Made by a program: the position numbers and the translations under genes. A DNA stretch of 64,000 bases, from the NCBI RefSeq assembly GCF_905171775.1, contig NC_053497.1:100556157-100620156 (forward strand), given 5' to 3'. The notes beneath the pieces were generated by a model. The model was not told the DNA's origin. It saw nothing but the letters and a program-made list of their open reading frames with translations, and searched no databases. How positions within the stretch are numbered: the stretch's first letter is position 1; each line of letters starts with the position of its first letter. The stretch is from Rana temporaria (taxonomy: Eukaryota; Chordata; Amphibia; Anura; Ranidae). This document shows positions 22,454 through 33,271 of this stretch, piece by piece.

Positions 22454-23482
22454 TTAAAGCAGTATTAAACCCAAAAGCAAACATTTGTTACACTGCTGTT
22501 TACCAATTCTTAGATGTGATGTCTGCATTTGTTTTATTTTTAGGCTTTCTGTCTTTTATTTTCACCTTGTGATCTGGCCAGCAAGTCTGGCGTTTTTCAC
22601 CAGAACAAGCTCTCCTGCAAATGCAGCCATTTGGTGTGTTGAGAAAAATCATTTATAACTGACAGGAGTGCTTACAATGATCAGCTTTTATTTATTAAAG
22701 TGGAGGTTCACCCAAAAAATCTATTTTTAACATTGCAATCAGCCGAGTTTTCCTAATGACAATCGGCTGGTTTTTTTTTTTTTTTAAATCGTACATACCG
22801 ACTTTCACCGCCGCTTCCGGGTATGTCTTGTGTGGGACTGGGCATTCCTATCTGATTGACAGGCTTCCGACCGTCGCATACTGCGCGTCACGAGTTGCCG
22901 AAAGAAGCCGAACGTCGGTGCGCAGGCGCCGTATAGAGCCGCACCGATGTTCGGCTTCTTTCGGCAACCCGTGACGCGCTGTATGCGGCGGTCGGAAGCC
23001 TGTCAATCAGATAGGAAGCCCAGTCCCGAAGACGACATACCCGGAAGCGGCGGTGAAAGTCGGTATGTACGGGGAAAAAAAAAAAAAACAGCCGATTGTC
23101 ATTAGGACAACTCGGCTGAATGTAATGTTAAAAATTTGTTTTTGAGTGAACTCCCACTTTAACCTTTTTTTCAAAAACTGCTTGTATAACTACAGTGTGA
23201 GCTGGAATTTGGCTTCAATAAGTTTGTGTATCTAAATCTACTAGTACATCAAATACTCTGCTCCCCCCAGGCTGGCAATGCTGCTGTCTAAATGTGCCCC
23301 CTGTGTGCCATTATCCAGAGTGGGGGCACTCTAATAAAGGAGGTGGGTTATTGGCCAGATAGCCAGGGGAAAACAGAGGAAAGAAAGCCTAAAAAAGAAA
23401 ACTGATGCAGCCACCACATCTAATGATTGGTAAGATGCAATATATGACATATTTTGGTTTTGGGTTTAATTTACGGCTTTAT
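22454..23482. mobile_element. TTAA-type MITE (AAACCCAAAA termini), host of a nested MITE
   Basis: Left end TTAAAGCAGTATTAAACCCA. The right end, reverse-complemented, reads TAAAGCCGTAAATTAAACCC, with the outer TTAA degenerated. The right part includes GCAGCCACCACATCTAATGA, which recurs at about 58775 in a partial copy. A second TTAA element sits inside at 22695-23162. Confidence 0.75.
22695..23162. mobile_element. TTAA-type fold-back MITE, CpG-rich
   Basis: TTAA at 22695-22698 and 23159-23162. Left end AAAGTGGAGGTTCACCC; right end GAGTGAACTCCCACTTTAA. Almost the whole element is an inverted repeat: CTTTCACCGCCGCTTCCGGG, TGATTGACAGGCTTCCGACC and GCCGAAAGAAGCCGAAC each recur reversed on the right side. 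The core 22915-22945 is the turn. Predicted to fold into one long hairpin. Confidence 0.9.
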
Positions 23483-23554
23483 TCTGTGTGCTCAAAGGTG
23501 TCTCTGGTCTATTCGGACCCTATGAACACCCTTGGTCAGCTGTATGATGGACTT

Positions 23555-23892
23555 TTAAAGTATAACTAAAGACAAAGCTTTTTTTTAGCGTTGGATAGAG
23601 TGAAGAGGGATTAGAACGCCTGTCAAGTTTTTAGTTCTGCCTGTGGCCCCATAGGGAGAATCAGCTTCTAAATGTATCCTATTTACCATTATCAGCAACA
23701 GGGGTAAAAGGGGTAAAAGGGAGACCTTCTGGTGGGGTCTCTAGATCTGTTGACCCTGGTGACAACCAGGAACTCTCTCATCTTGGAGGAATTTCCTTTC
23801 ACCTCCTGTTTTGACTATGGGAAAAAAAAAGTTATAACCATTCGTTACTCTATCAAAAATGAGAAAAAGGTTTGCCTTTAGTTCTTTTTTAA
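23555..23892. mobile_element. TTAA-type MITE (AGTATAACTAAAG termini)
   Basis: TTAA at 23555-23558 and 23889-23892. Left end AAGTATAACTAAAGACAAA; the right end, reverse-complemented, AAAAGAACTAAAGGCAAAC. Non-coding, 338 bp. The interior has GGGGTAAAAGGGGTAAAAGG as a short direct duplication. Confidence 0.8.
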
Positions 23893-24345
23893 AGTGTCAC
23901 TAATGGCAAAAACTTTTTTTTTTTTGCACTTAGGTGATCTTTTGTTTTAGCGTTTTATAATGTGTTCAACTGTGTCTGGTGTATATGAGCCTTCAGGAGT
24001 CTTCTGGCTCCTCTCAATGTTCCCTGCACCCTCTTTCTTCAGTTTGACAGACAAATGTATCTACACTTGTCCAGAGATGGTCAGACCAGGGAAGGGATAG
24101 AAGGATCAGTGATATTGGTGAAATCAGGGGCTGGGTGCTGCCTGTGCTGGACAGGGACTGACAGGTGCTCTAATGGTGAGTACAGTCCTGGTCCTGGTGG
24201 GTACCTCCTGTCCTGCTGTGCTCCATCTTTCATCAATAATATTAATAATAACAGAGAATGTGGAACTTCCAGACATTTAATCTCTGATCTCTCCTGTGTG
24301 ACCTCCTCTGGCTTCTCTGACAATGTATTATTTGGGAGGACTTAG
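23893..24345. other. No recognised gene upstream of the minisatellite
   Basis: A 96-codon open frame (24055-24345) has no recognisable domain. AATGGTGAGTACAG at 24172-24184 resembles a splice donor, but no matching acceptor or coding frame was found. The tail already contains GATCAGGGTGATCAATG, the start of the array. Confidence 0.35.
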
Positions 24346-27300
24346 ATCAGGGTGATCAATGCCCCTCACTGTGGGGTGTCCTATAGATAGATCAGGGTGA
24401 CCAGTGATCAGTGCTTCTTATTGTTGGGTGTCCAGTACGTGGATCAAGGTGATCAGTGCCCCTTATTGTCGGGTGTACTATACATGGACCAGGCTTATCA
24501 GTGCCCCTTATTGTCGGGTGTATACATGGATCAGGGGGATCAGTGCCCCTAATTGTCGGGTAACATGGATCAGGGTGATCAATGGCTATTATTGTCAGGA
24601 ATACTATACATGAATCAGAGTGATCAGTGCCTCTTATTGTCGGGTGTCCTGTACATGGATCAGGGTGATCGGTGCCTCTTAATGTCGGGTGTACTATACA
24701 TGGATCAGTTCATCAGAGTGATTAGTGCCCATTATTGTCGGGTGTACTATCATGGATCAGAGATTGACCAGTGCCTCCTATTGTCGGGTGTCATGTACAT
24801 GGATCAGGGTGATTGGTGCCTCTTATTGTCGGGTGTCCTACATGGACCAGGGTGATCAGTGCCCCTATTGTCGGGTGTACTATACATGGACCAGGGTGAT
24901 CAGTGCCCCTTATTGTAGGGTGTACTATACATGCCAGGGTGATCAGTGCCCCTTATTGTCGCGTGTACTATACATGGATCAGGGTAATCGGTGCCTCTTA
25001 TTGTCGGGTAACATGGATCAGGGTGATCAATGGCTATTATTGTCAGGAGTACTATACATGGATCAGGGTGATCGGTGCCTCCTAATGTCGGGTGTACTAT
25101 ACATGGATCAGGGTGATCAGTGCCTCTTATTGTTGGGTGTACTATACATGGATAAGAGTGACCAGTGCCTCCTATTGTCGGGTGTCGTGTACATGGATCC
25201 GGGTGATCAGTGCCCCTTATTGTTGGGTGTACTATACATGAATAAAGGGGATTAGTGCTCATTATTGTCGGTGTACTATACATGGATCAGGGTAATTAGT
25301 GCTCCTTATTGTCGGGTGTACTATACATGGATCAGGGTGATTAGTGCTCATTATTGGGCGTCATGTACATGGATCAGGGTGATTAGTGCTCATTATTGTC
25401 AGGTGTACTATACTGTACATGGATCAGGGTTATTAGTGCTCATTATTGTCGGGTGTCATGTACATGGATCAGGGTGATCAGTGAGTGCTTCTTATTGTCG
25501 GGTGTCCTATACATGGATAAGGGTGATCAGTGCCTCTTATAGTCGGGTGTACTATACATGGATCAGGGTGATTAGTGCTCATTATTGGGTGTCATGTACA
25601 TGGATCAGGGTGATTAGTGCTCATTATTGTCGGGTGTCATGTATACATGGATCAGGGTGATCAGTGAGTGCTTCTTATTGTCGGGTGTCCTATACATGGA
25701 TAAGGGTGATCAGTGCCTCTTATAGTCGGGTGTACTATACATAGATCAGGGTGATCAGTGCCCCTTATAGTCGGGTGTACTATACATGGATCAGGGTGAT
25801 CAGTGCCCCTCATTGTCGGGTGTACTATACATGGACCAGGGTGATCAGTGAGTGCTTCTTATTGTCGGGTGTCCTATACATGGATAAGGGTGATCAGTGC
25901 CTCTTATAGTCGGGTGTACTATACATGGATCAGGGTGATTAGTGCTCATTATTGGGTGTCATGTACATGGATCAGGGTGATTAGTGCTCATTATTGTCGG
26001 GTGTCATGTATACATGGATCAGGGTGATCAGTGAGTGCTTCTTATTGTCGGGTGTCCTATACATGGATAAGGGTGATCAGTGCCTCTTATAGTCGGGTGT
26101 ACTATACATAGATCAGGGTGATCAGTGCCCCTTATAGTCGGGTGTACTATACATGGATCAGGGTGATCAGTGCCCCTCATTGTCGGGTGTACTATACATG
26201 GACCAGGGTGATCAGTGTCTCTTATAGTCAGGTGTACTATACATGGATCAGGGTGATCAGTGCCCCTTATTGTCGGGTGTACTATAAATGGACCAGGGTG
26301 ATCAGTGCCCCTTATTGTCGGGTGTACTATACATGGATCAGGGTGATCAGTGCCCCTTATAGTCGGGTGTACTATACATGGACCAGGGTGATCAGTGCCC
26401 CTCATTGTCGGGTGTACTATACATGGATCAGGGTGATCAGTGTCTCTTATAGTCAGGTGTACTATACATGGATCAGGGTGATCAGTGCCCCTTATTGTCG
26501 GGTGTCCTATACATGGACCAGGGTGATCAGTGCCCCTATTGTCGGGTGTACTATGAATTGACCAGAGTGATCAGTGCCCCTTATTGTCGGGTGTACTATA
26601 CATGCCAGGGTGATCAGTGCCCCTTATTGTCGGGTGTACTATACATGGGTCAGGGTGATCAGTGCCCCTTATTGTCGGGTAACATGGATCGGGGGGATAG
26701 GTGCTTTTTATTGTCGGGTGTCCTCCTGTACATGGATCAGGGTGATCGGTGCCTCTTATTGTCGGGTAACATGGATCAGGGTGATCAATGGCTATTATTG
26801 TCAAGAGTACTATACATGAATCAGAGTGATCAGTGCCTCTTATTGTCGGGTGTCCTGTACATGGATCAGGGTGATCGGTGCCTCTTAATGTCGGGTGTAC
26901 TATACATGGATCAGGGTGATCAGAGTGATTAGTGTCCATTATTGTCGGGTGTGTACTATACATGGATCAGGGTGATCAGAGTGATTAGTGTCCATTATTG
27001 TCGGGTGTGTACTATACATGGATCAGGGTGATCAGTGCCTCTTATTGTTGGGTGTACTACATGGATCAGAGTGACCAGTGCCTCCTATTGTCGGGTGTCT
27101 TGTACATGGATCAGGGTAATCAGTGCCCCTTATTGTTGGGTGTACTATACATGAATAAGGGGGATTAGTGCTCATTATTGTGGATCACGGTAATTAGTGC
27201 TCCTTATTGTCGGGTGTCCTATACATGGATCAGGGTGATCAGTGCCCCTTATTGTCGGGTGTACTATACATGGATCAGGGTGATTAGTGCTCATTATTGT

Positions 27301-27735
27301 CGGGTGTACTACATGGATCAGGGTGATTAGTGCTCATTATTGTCGGGTGTCATGTACATGGATCAGGGTGATCAGTGAGTGCTTCTTATTGTCGGGGGTC
27401 TTATACATGGATAAGGGTGATCAGTGCCTCTTATAGTCGGGTGTACTATACATAAACCAGGGTGATCAGTGCCCCTTATTGTCGGGTGTACTATACATGA
27501 ACCAGGGTGATCAGTGCCCCTTATTGTCGGGTGTACTATACATGGACCAGGGTGATCAGTGCCCCTTATTGTCGGGTGTACTATACATGGATCAGGGTGA
27601 TCAGTGCCCCTTATTGTCGGGTGTACTATGCATGGATCAGGGAGGGTGATCAGTGCCCCTTATTGTCGGGTGTACTATACATGGATCAGGGAGGGTGATC
27701 AGTGCCCCTTATTGTCGGGTGTCATGTATATGACC
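24346..27735. repeat. 45-bp minisatellite, about 3.4 kb, with higher-order structure
   Basis: About 75 degenerate copies of a 45-bp unit whose landmarks are GATCAGTGCCCCTTATTGTC, GGGTGTACTATACATGGA and CCAGGGT. Because 45 is divisible by three and the unit lacks stops in several frames, long frames are open on both strands (15-residue repeats such as ISAPYCRVYYTWTRV), and these are not genes. A higher-order repeat of about 180-190 bp is visible at 25481, 25666, 25846 and 26030, marked by the variant GATCAGTGAGTGCTTC. The array ends about 350 bp before the GC-rich promoter-like block of the GPCR gene. Confidence 0.95.
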
Positions 27736-28069
27736 GTCTATGCAGGATGTGCCCCATAGAAGGTGTCTGTGACCGATGTGGTGCATTGCGTCAAGTCATG
27801 TCTTAGTAGATGGAGTCCATAGACGGTGCAGGGACCCGTGTACCTGGACCCCCGATCTATGAGGACCGCACACAGTCCCCGGGGACTCCCGAACCTACAC
27901 AAAGAGATCCTTGTGAGCGGCGATCTGATTCTCCAGCTCTCAGTGTACAGCACACGCAGCCATGGATGGAGGGGGGTCAGGGATTCCTCATTCCTATGGA
28001 AACAGCCAGGTATTGTCTTGAAGGTGGGGGCAGTGTATGGACTTAGGAAGGGGGGGGGGGGAGCGCACA

Positions 28070-28290
28070 CATGACGCAGGAAAGCCGGGGACAACCTCAC
28101 CCCCCCAGCCCCGTTAGGGTTAATAATGACAGCTCTGAGCCAATGACATCACCCAGCGCTCCATCGGACGTCAGCCCCCGGGGGGCGGGCTTAGAGGTGG
28201 CTGGGCGGGGCCTGACTGGGGATAGACAGCTGTTGCCGTTTTCTGTCCCTTACATAGGGGCTGCTGGATCTTGTCGGGAAGAGAAAGCGA
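28070..28290 (+). promoter_or_regulatory. GC-rich promoter-like block upstream of the GPCR gene
   Basis: The densest GC/CpG stretch next to the gene. It contains a CCAAT box (28140-28144), a CRE-like TGACATCA (28144-28151), GACGTCAG (about 28168) and two Sp1-type GGGCGGG boxes (about 28183 and 28203). No TATA box is obvious. I infer a CpG-type promoter or upstream enhancer for the receptor gene; the transcription start is not determinable here. Confidence 0.5.
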
Positions 28291-28447
28291 GATTGGTAAT
28301 GACAAGGGTCGGGAAAACACAAGGGAGATATTCATAATAAAAAAGAATACACATTAATTCATATAAACCCCCATGGATAAAAATAATGCACTGCTTATTA
28401 TTGTCAGTGTATAGCAGTGTCTGCTATAGAAACGTCTGTAGGAGATG

Positions 28448-28765
28448 TAATAACAGGTCAGGGATGACAGGTGTGACAGGTCAGGGATGACAGGTGGGGT
28501 GACAGGTCAGGGATGACAGGTGGGGTGACAGGTCAGGAATGACAGGTGTGACAGGTCAGGTATGACAGGTGGGGTGACATGTGTGACAGGTCAGGGGTGA
28601 CAGGTGGGGTGACAGGTCAGGAATGACAGGTGTGACAGGTCAGGTATGACAGGTGGGGTGACATGTGTGACAGGTCAGGGGTGACAGGTGTGACAGGTCA
28701 GGGATGACAGCTGGTGTGACAGGTCAGGGATGAGAGCTGGTGTGACAGGTGAGGTGTGATGACAG
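28448..28765. repeat. Minisatellite of GGTGACAGGTCAGG units
   Basis: Degenerate tandem copies combining GTGACAGGTCAGGGATGACA and GGTGGGGTGACAGG. Some blocks of about 100 bp are repeated, for example around 28540 and 28610. It separates the GC-rich block from the putative first exon. TGACAGG/TGACCT-like half sites make it a possible binding array, but that is speculation. Confidence 0.85.
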
Positions 28766-28977
28766 CTTGCAGTAAGCAGGCAGCAGTTAGCAGTCAGCAA
28801 GTAGGCAGGCAGTAGGCAGCGTCGGCAGTGTGTAGCTGACCCTCGGGGGGCGTGTCCCCGCACACAATCTTATGAATGAAATTCCAGCGCCCTGTGCACC
28901 GACTCTTTATTATTCCGCTCACAGCCCCCTTCTGATTCACAGACTTGGGAGCCGATCATGAATATCAGCGAACACTT

Positions 28978-28985
28978 TGACGTCA
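28978..28985. promoter_or_regulatory. Consensus cAMP-response element TGACGTCA
   Basis: A perfect palindromic CRE, the site bound by CREB/ATF factors, about 230 bp upstream of the putative exon-1 donor. Relevant because the downstream receptor belongs to a family that raises cAMP constitutively. Function here is inferred from the motif alone. Confidence 0.55.
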
Positions 28986-29049
28986 GAGCTGAGATTTCTC
29001 AGCAGACCCAATGGGGCAAGAATATTAAGTGCAAGTCAAAGGCATAGCT

Positions 29050-29214
29050 CTGGCAAGCAGCAGCATTAGCAATGGGAACCGAGGACTGAGAGTGATCAGA
29101 AAGGGCTGAGAGTGATCAGGAAGCACTGACAGTGACCAGGAAGGACTGAGAGTGACCAGCAAGGACTGGCAGCATCAGAACAAGGAGCACCGAGCTGGAC
29201 AGACACGGAGGAAG
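29050..29214 (+). other. Putative 5' non-coding exon of the GPCR gene (3' boundary at donor)
   Basis: Ends in GGAGGAAG followed by GTAAGA at 29215-29220, a strong splice donor. The stretch also holds four short tandem copies of GACTGAGAGTGATCAG-like sequence. The 5' limit is arbitrary, since no start site can be read. Pairing with the acceptor at 30681-30682 gives a 1,468-bp intron, consistent with family members that have an untranslated first exon and a single coding exon. Confidence 0.5.
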
Positions 29215-30682
29215 GTAAGAACATGGCATGTCTTCTGTGGCTCAGGGGGGTCTGCCCATAGGGCACAACACACTGGCATGGGGGCTCCCACCTGTCTCAT
29301 GTCATTCATCAAACTAGAAATCTGCTTTATTTAGAGGTGATCCAGTCATTTTTAGAACTATCTTGTTAATAATAGTTATTATCATTATTGTAACAACAGG
29401 TATTTAAATATATTAGAACATACACATTCACATTGATTTACAAAGATCCGCCTAGAAATAGAATGCTGTGATTGAATTTCAATGACCATTTTAGACCTCT
29501 CTATCATATAAATATCCATAGGTATAAATAGTTCCTGTACGACGCTATGCATCCATAGTAGACGGCGTATGACGTAAGTAGCCCTAGCCTTGCCAGTGCC
29601 ACTCTGCTATGAACAAGGGCTGAGCATGCTGGCTAGAAGTGGGTGCATTGATCTTGGACATTAGGGGCTGCAGTGCAGGCCCCTCCAGGAGAGAGTCATC
29701 TTCTGTGCAGTCTTATGTCAGTTGCATTTCAGTGTAATAATAAAGAGCAGAAAAATGTTATTTTTGTTGAGATTTATATCAAATCCATGATGTGGTCTTA
29801 TGTAGGATCAAGGTATGGCTGCAGCTGTTCCAAGATGCAGGTTAAACGCAGAGGGTGCCCTGCAATAGCAAGCTGCAGAACGTGGAACAGCGGTGTTAAT
29901 GATCTGTCTCCAGCACAAGGAGATGTGTATGTTAGAGCCTTACCTTAGAGAAATCCTTTATGATCAGTCTAATCCAGTCAACAAATAGACAGTAGCCATC
30001 CTAGGTGCTGGGTAAACACATGGATGTATCCAGGGACAGGAGATTTTAGCTGGGAAGGTTGCACCATAGATTATCCTGAGATCTATTGTTATAAAGATAA
30101 ATACATCCTATCGTTTTCCGCTTTCCCGAGCAGCCGAAGCACAGGCGTAAACTGTGTAATCATCTCTGTAGGAACAGACATGCACAGAAAGACTCTTTCT
30201 TTTCAGCTCACCTTGGCTGGGGAGGAAGGAGAATGCTAGCACAAAGGCACCCAGAAGCTGCAAGATCAAGATCATTTATATACCATGCATGTGGCCTGAT
30301 CACTTTACATCTGAATGGGAAAAACAGAAATCTAAAAAAGTAGGATTGCATCCTCAGAAGAAAGCAGCGTTGATTCTCATTGGCAACTGATAGGTTAAGT
30401 TCCATACATTGAGTAGACATGAATGAAAATTGTGCCCATATATTCTCTTTGTAGCTAGCTGTTTTCTAGAATGAGTCTCATTTTTTCTCATAATGACATG
30501 AAATCATTAGGCCCTGACACCATGTAGCAGAATCATTTTCAGTGATTAGCACACCAAAGTCACACTCTACAACGTATGCATATAAAATCTGACATTGAGG
30601 GTTCCAGCTCTGTGTCTCTGGATGGTGTCCCTCTCTTATCACTTTTCTTTCTCTTTCTCTTTCCACCTGCTTTGATGTGCAG
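29215..30682 (+). other. Putative intron of the GPCR gene
   Basis: Opens with GTAAGA and closes with a pyrimidine tract (TTTCTTTCTCTTTCTCTTTC at about 30644-30663) and TGATGTGCAG ending at 30682. AT-rich, with no recognised transposon. An RNA-seq junction would confirm it. Confidence 0.55.
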
Positions 30683-30711
30683 AAATGCTTCACCAGCCTG
30701 CAGCTGCAGCC

Positions 30712-31707
30712 ATGGATCAACTGCTGTATTTCCACAATGCTTCCTCTGGAAGGATGTCCCAGCACCCCTACGACCCATGGGACACCAACACCTCCACTGT
30801 TACCACATCTGACCTGTCTCCGGATGAGACTGTCAATCCATGGGACATTATTCTGTGTGTAACAGGAACCATCATGGCATGTGAAAACTCAATTGTGATA
30901 GCTATACTCTTCTATACGCCCACGCTCCGTACCCCCATGTTTGTACTCATCGGTAGCCTGGCGCTGGCAGATCTATTTGCAGGTGTGGGACTTATTGTGA
31001 ATTTTGTAGTCCTATATGTTTTTAATAATGAAGTGGCCACACTGAGCTCTGCAGGGCTGCTGTTAGCTGCCTTCTCAGCCTCTGTCTGCAGCCTTCTAGC
31101 TATCACAGTGGACAGATACCTGTCTCTCTACAATGCCCTTACCTACCACACAGAGAGAACACTGACTTTCACTTATATCATTCTAATCCTTCTGTGGGCC
31201 CTGTGTATCTGCATTGGTTTATTACCCATCATGGGTTGGAACTGTGTTAGAGAACAGTCCTCCTGCAGTGTCCTGAGACCAGTGACCAAAAACAATGCAG
31301 CCGTATTGGCAGTGACCTTCCTCCTTCTCTTCGCCCTGATGATGCAACTCTACCTGCAAATATGCAGGATCGCTTTCCGCCATGCCCAGCAGATTGCAGT
31401 GCAGCACCAGTTTATGGCCACATCGCACGCCTCCAGCACCAGGAAGGGAGTTTCAACCTTGTCTCTCATATTGGGTACTTTTGCACTTTGCTGGATTCCC
31501 TTTGCTGTGTATTCATTGGTCGCTGACTCAAGTTACCCTATGACATACACGTACTCATTGGTTCTGCCAGCCACCTTCAATTCCGTCATCAACCCCATTA
31601 TTTATGCTTTCAGAAACCCAGACATACAGAAATCACTATGGCTTGCCTGCTGTGGTTGTATCCCACCCAGGTTTCTATCTGGGCCCAGAACTTCCAGTGA
31701 TGTATAG
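30712..31707 (+). CDS. gpr185: GPR3/6/12-family receptor, probably GPR185 (GPRx)
   Basis: Encodes a 331-residue class A GPCR in one exon. Start chosen at 30712 because GCAGCCATGG is a strong Kozak context; an in-frame ATG at 30685 lies only 3 nt after the splice acceptor in poor context and would add nine residues. Landmarks: N-glycosylation sites N9 and N26; VNPWDI at 41-46 before TM1; CENS (57-60) in place of the usual GN; D87 in TM2; DRY at 134-136; paired C178/C185 in the second extracellular loop; CWIP at 260-263; NPIIY at 294-298; a CCGC cluster (313-316) likely palmitoylated; C-terminal SSDV. The pattern fits GPR3/6/12, plasma-membrane receptors that activate Gs and raise cAMP without added ligand. 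Several blocks (VNPWDI, ADLxAGxGLI, TKNNAA) are closest to GPR12, but the divergence is more than I expect for a frog GPR12 orthologue. I therefore favour the amphibian paralogue GPR185, known in Xenopus to hold oocytes in meiotic arrest. Family certain; paralogue about 65% sure. Confidence 0.93.
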   Translation: MDQLLYFHNASSGRMSQHPYDPWDTNTSTVTTSDLSPDETVNPWDIILCVTGTIMACENSIVIAILFYTPTLRTPMFVLIGSLALADLFAGVGLIVNFVVLYVFNNEVATLSSAGLLLAAFSASVCSLLAITVDRYLSLYNALTYHTERTLTFTYIILILLWALCICIGLLPIMGWNCVREQSSCSVLRPVTKNNAAVLAVTFLLLFALMMQLYLQICRIAFRHAQQIAVQHQFMATSHASSTRKGVSTLSLILGTFALCWIPFAVYSLVADSSYPMTYTYSLVLPATFNSVINPIIYAFRNPDIQKSLWLACCGCIPPRFLSGPRTSSDV

Positions 31708-33029
31708 AGACCGAAAGGGCACTTTTGAGACTGATTGTGCCAAGCTGAAAAGGAGGGAAAAAAAGATGTCAAATTGTTGCTTTATTTTTTAAAGTTTATA
31801 TAGATGTGTTGCTTTAGATTATCAAAGGAACATACAAAGATGCACTTACTGTTTTAACTATTTAAATGATTTCCCAGCTGTCCATACGGACATTAGCTAA
31901 ATATCCAGTTTTGCTTATGGAGATAAACTTTGTTCCTATTAAGCTGAATGTTATGGGAATGAAATCTTTGTGAAGAACCTCTAAATCTGTTTTCCAGTCT
32001 ATTCTACTCCGTGGCATTGGGAACAATATATATAATACCTCCTGTTTTCACTTTTAATTCAGTTATTGAACTCTGCAGTCATTCAAAATGATGAATCAGT
32101 AACATAAGCTGCAAATAATTGGCCATATTTTTAGTGGTCAGATATGGTTGGAAATATTTTTGGTCTTTCATGTGAGCTCCTATGGGTAAAATAATGGCGT
32201 GTAAAGTATTTTATAACTATACGTGATACTACCCACAGCAACCAAGTATTGAAAAAAGTAATTTCCGCAATCTGGTCTGTAAGCTATGTTTGCTGGCCTT
32301 AAGTATTAATATTGTAGCCCTTGACTTTGAAAGCTGCACTTTTTAACATGAATTATGAGACCATTCAGCTTAAAAGAAACAATGATATATATTGGTTTTT
32401 ACAAACTTTTGGAGAAAATTGGTCATATGTATAGCTCTTTGTTCAGCAGGGGGTTACAAAGACATACAAATCCACTCTACCTTCCAGTGCCAGCTTAGAT
32501 TGTTATCAAAATAATTTTCCCTTAACACCTCTCTAAGCACAATGCTGTCTGAAACACTAATATCGTATTGTACATATTGGAGGTGTTAAATGAAAGAACA
32601 CTATTTATAGAGCCAGAAGACATTATAACACACAAATGTTTAGGCAACAGAGCAATTCATAAAATACAGAATATGAAAATTCTCATACTGCCACATAAAT
32701 TGATACATTCCTGTATTGAATTTTGCTGTGCATTGTGTGCTTAGGGGCAAGGAAGTTAACTAGGGACAGAATTGTTCTTTGGGCTTATTTGCAGAAAGTC
32801 AAACACCCCACAGATGTACAGAAGGGGACTTCTCCTTAGTGGCAAAAGAGACAATTTTTTTTGAACTGGCCATCCTTGATGAAGAGCAGATCTGACAGAT
32901 TCAGGCAGCCCAAGTGAATACTGACTATCCATAACTTTAAAAAAAAAACACAGTTATGGTCATTTAGGAGCAGCACACATATAGGCCAAGTGTAACTTCC
33001 CTCTTGTCTAAATGATATATAGATAACTA
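31708..33029 (+). other. Probable 3' UTR of the GPCR gene
   Basis: AT-rich, without transposon insertions and without open frames of note. I did not see a canonical AATAAA close after the stop, so the transcript end is uncertain and may lie much further downstream. Confidence 0.4.
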
Positions 33030-33032
33030 TTA

Positions 33033-33268
33033 AGCCCCGTACACACGATCGGAATTTTCAATGGAAAAAGTCAGACAGACTTTTTCCATTGGAAATTCTG
33101 ACCATGTGTATGCCTCATCGGAGTAATTCCATCGGATATTCTGAGGAATTCCATCAGAGTTTAGATAGAGAACATGTTCTCTTTTCCTCCGATGGAATTC
33201 CGTCGGAATTCCGTCGGAATTCCGATGTGAGTTTGGCCAGGCAAAAGCCTTATCATGTGTACAGGGCT
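33033..33268. mobile_element. Harbinger-type MITE, family B (copy 2)
   Basis: TTA flanks at 33030-33032 and 33269-33271. Left end AGCCCCGTACACACGATCGG; right end reverse-complemented AGCCCTGTACACATGATAAG. The interior has GACAGACTTTTTCCATTGG as part of a hairpin with CAATGGAAAAAGTC, GAACATGTTCTCTTTTCCTC and a triplicated GGAATTCCGTC. Confidence 0.9.
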
Positions 33269-33271
33269 TTA

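Noticed and set aside
24055..24345. 96-codon frame with a donor-like GGTGAGTAC as a lost exon
   Set aside because: No acceptor, no homology that I recognise, and it runs into the minisatellite.
24725..27700. Long open frames on both strands encoding 15-residue repeats
   Set aside because: They follow from a 45-bp tandem unit free of stops. No signal peptide, splice context or conserved domain supports a protein.
24346..27735. CRISPR-like regular repeats
   Set aside because: Units abut without unique spacers, variants are graded, and the genome is vertebrate. It is a minisatellite.
28071..28337. 88-codon frame in the GC-rich block as a coding first exon
   Set aside because: No splice into the receptor frame is evident, and the GC-box/CCAAT content fits a promoter better.
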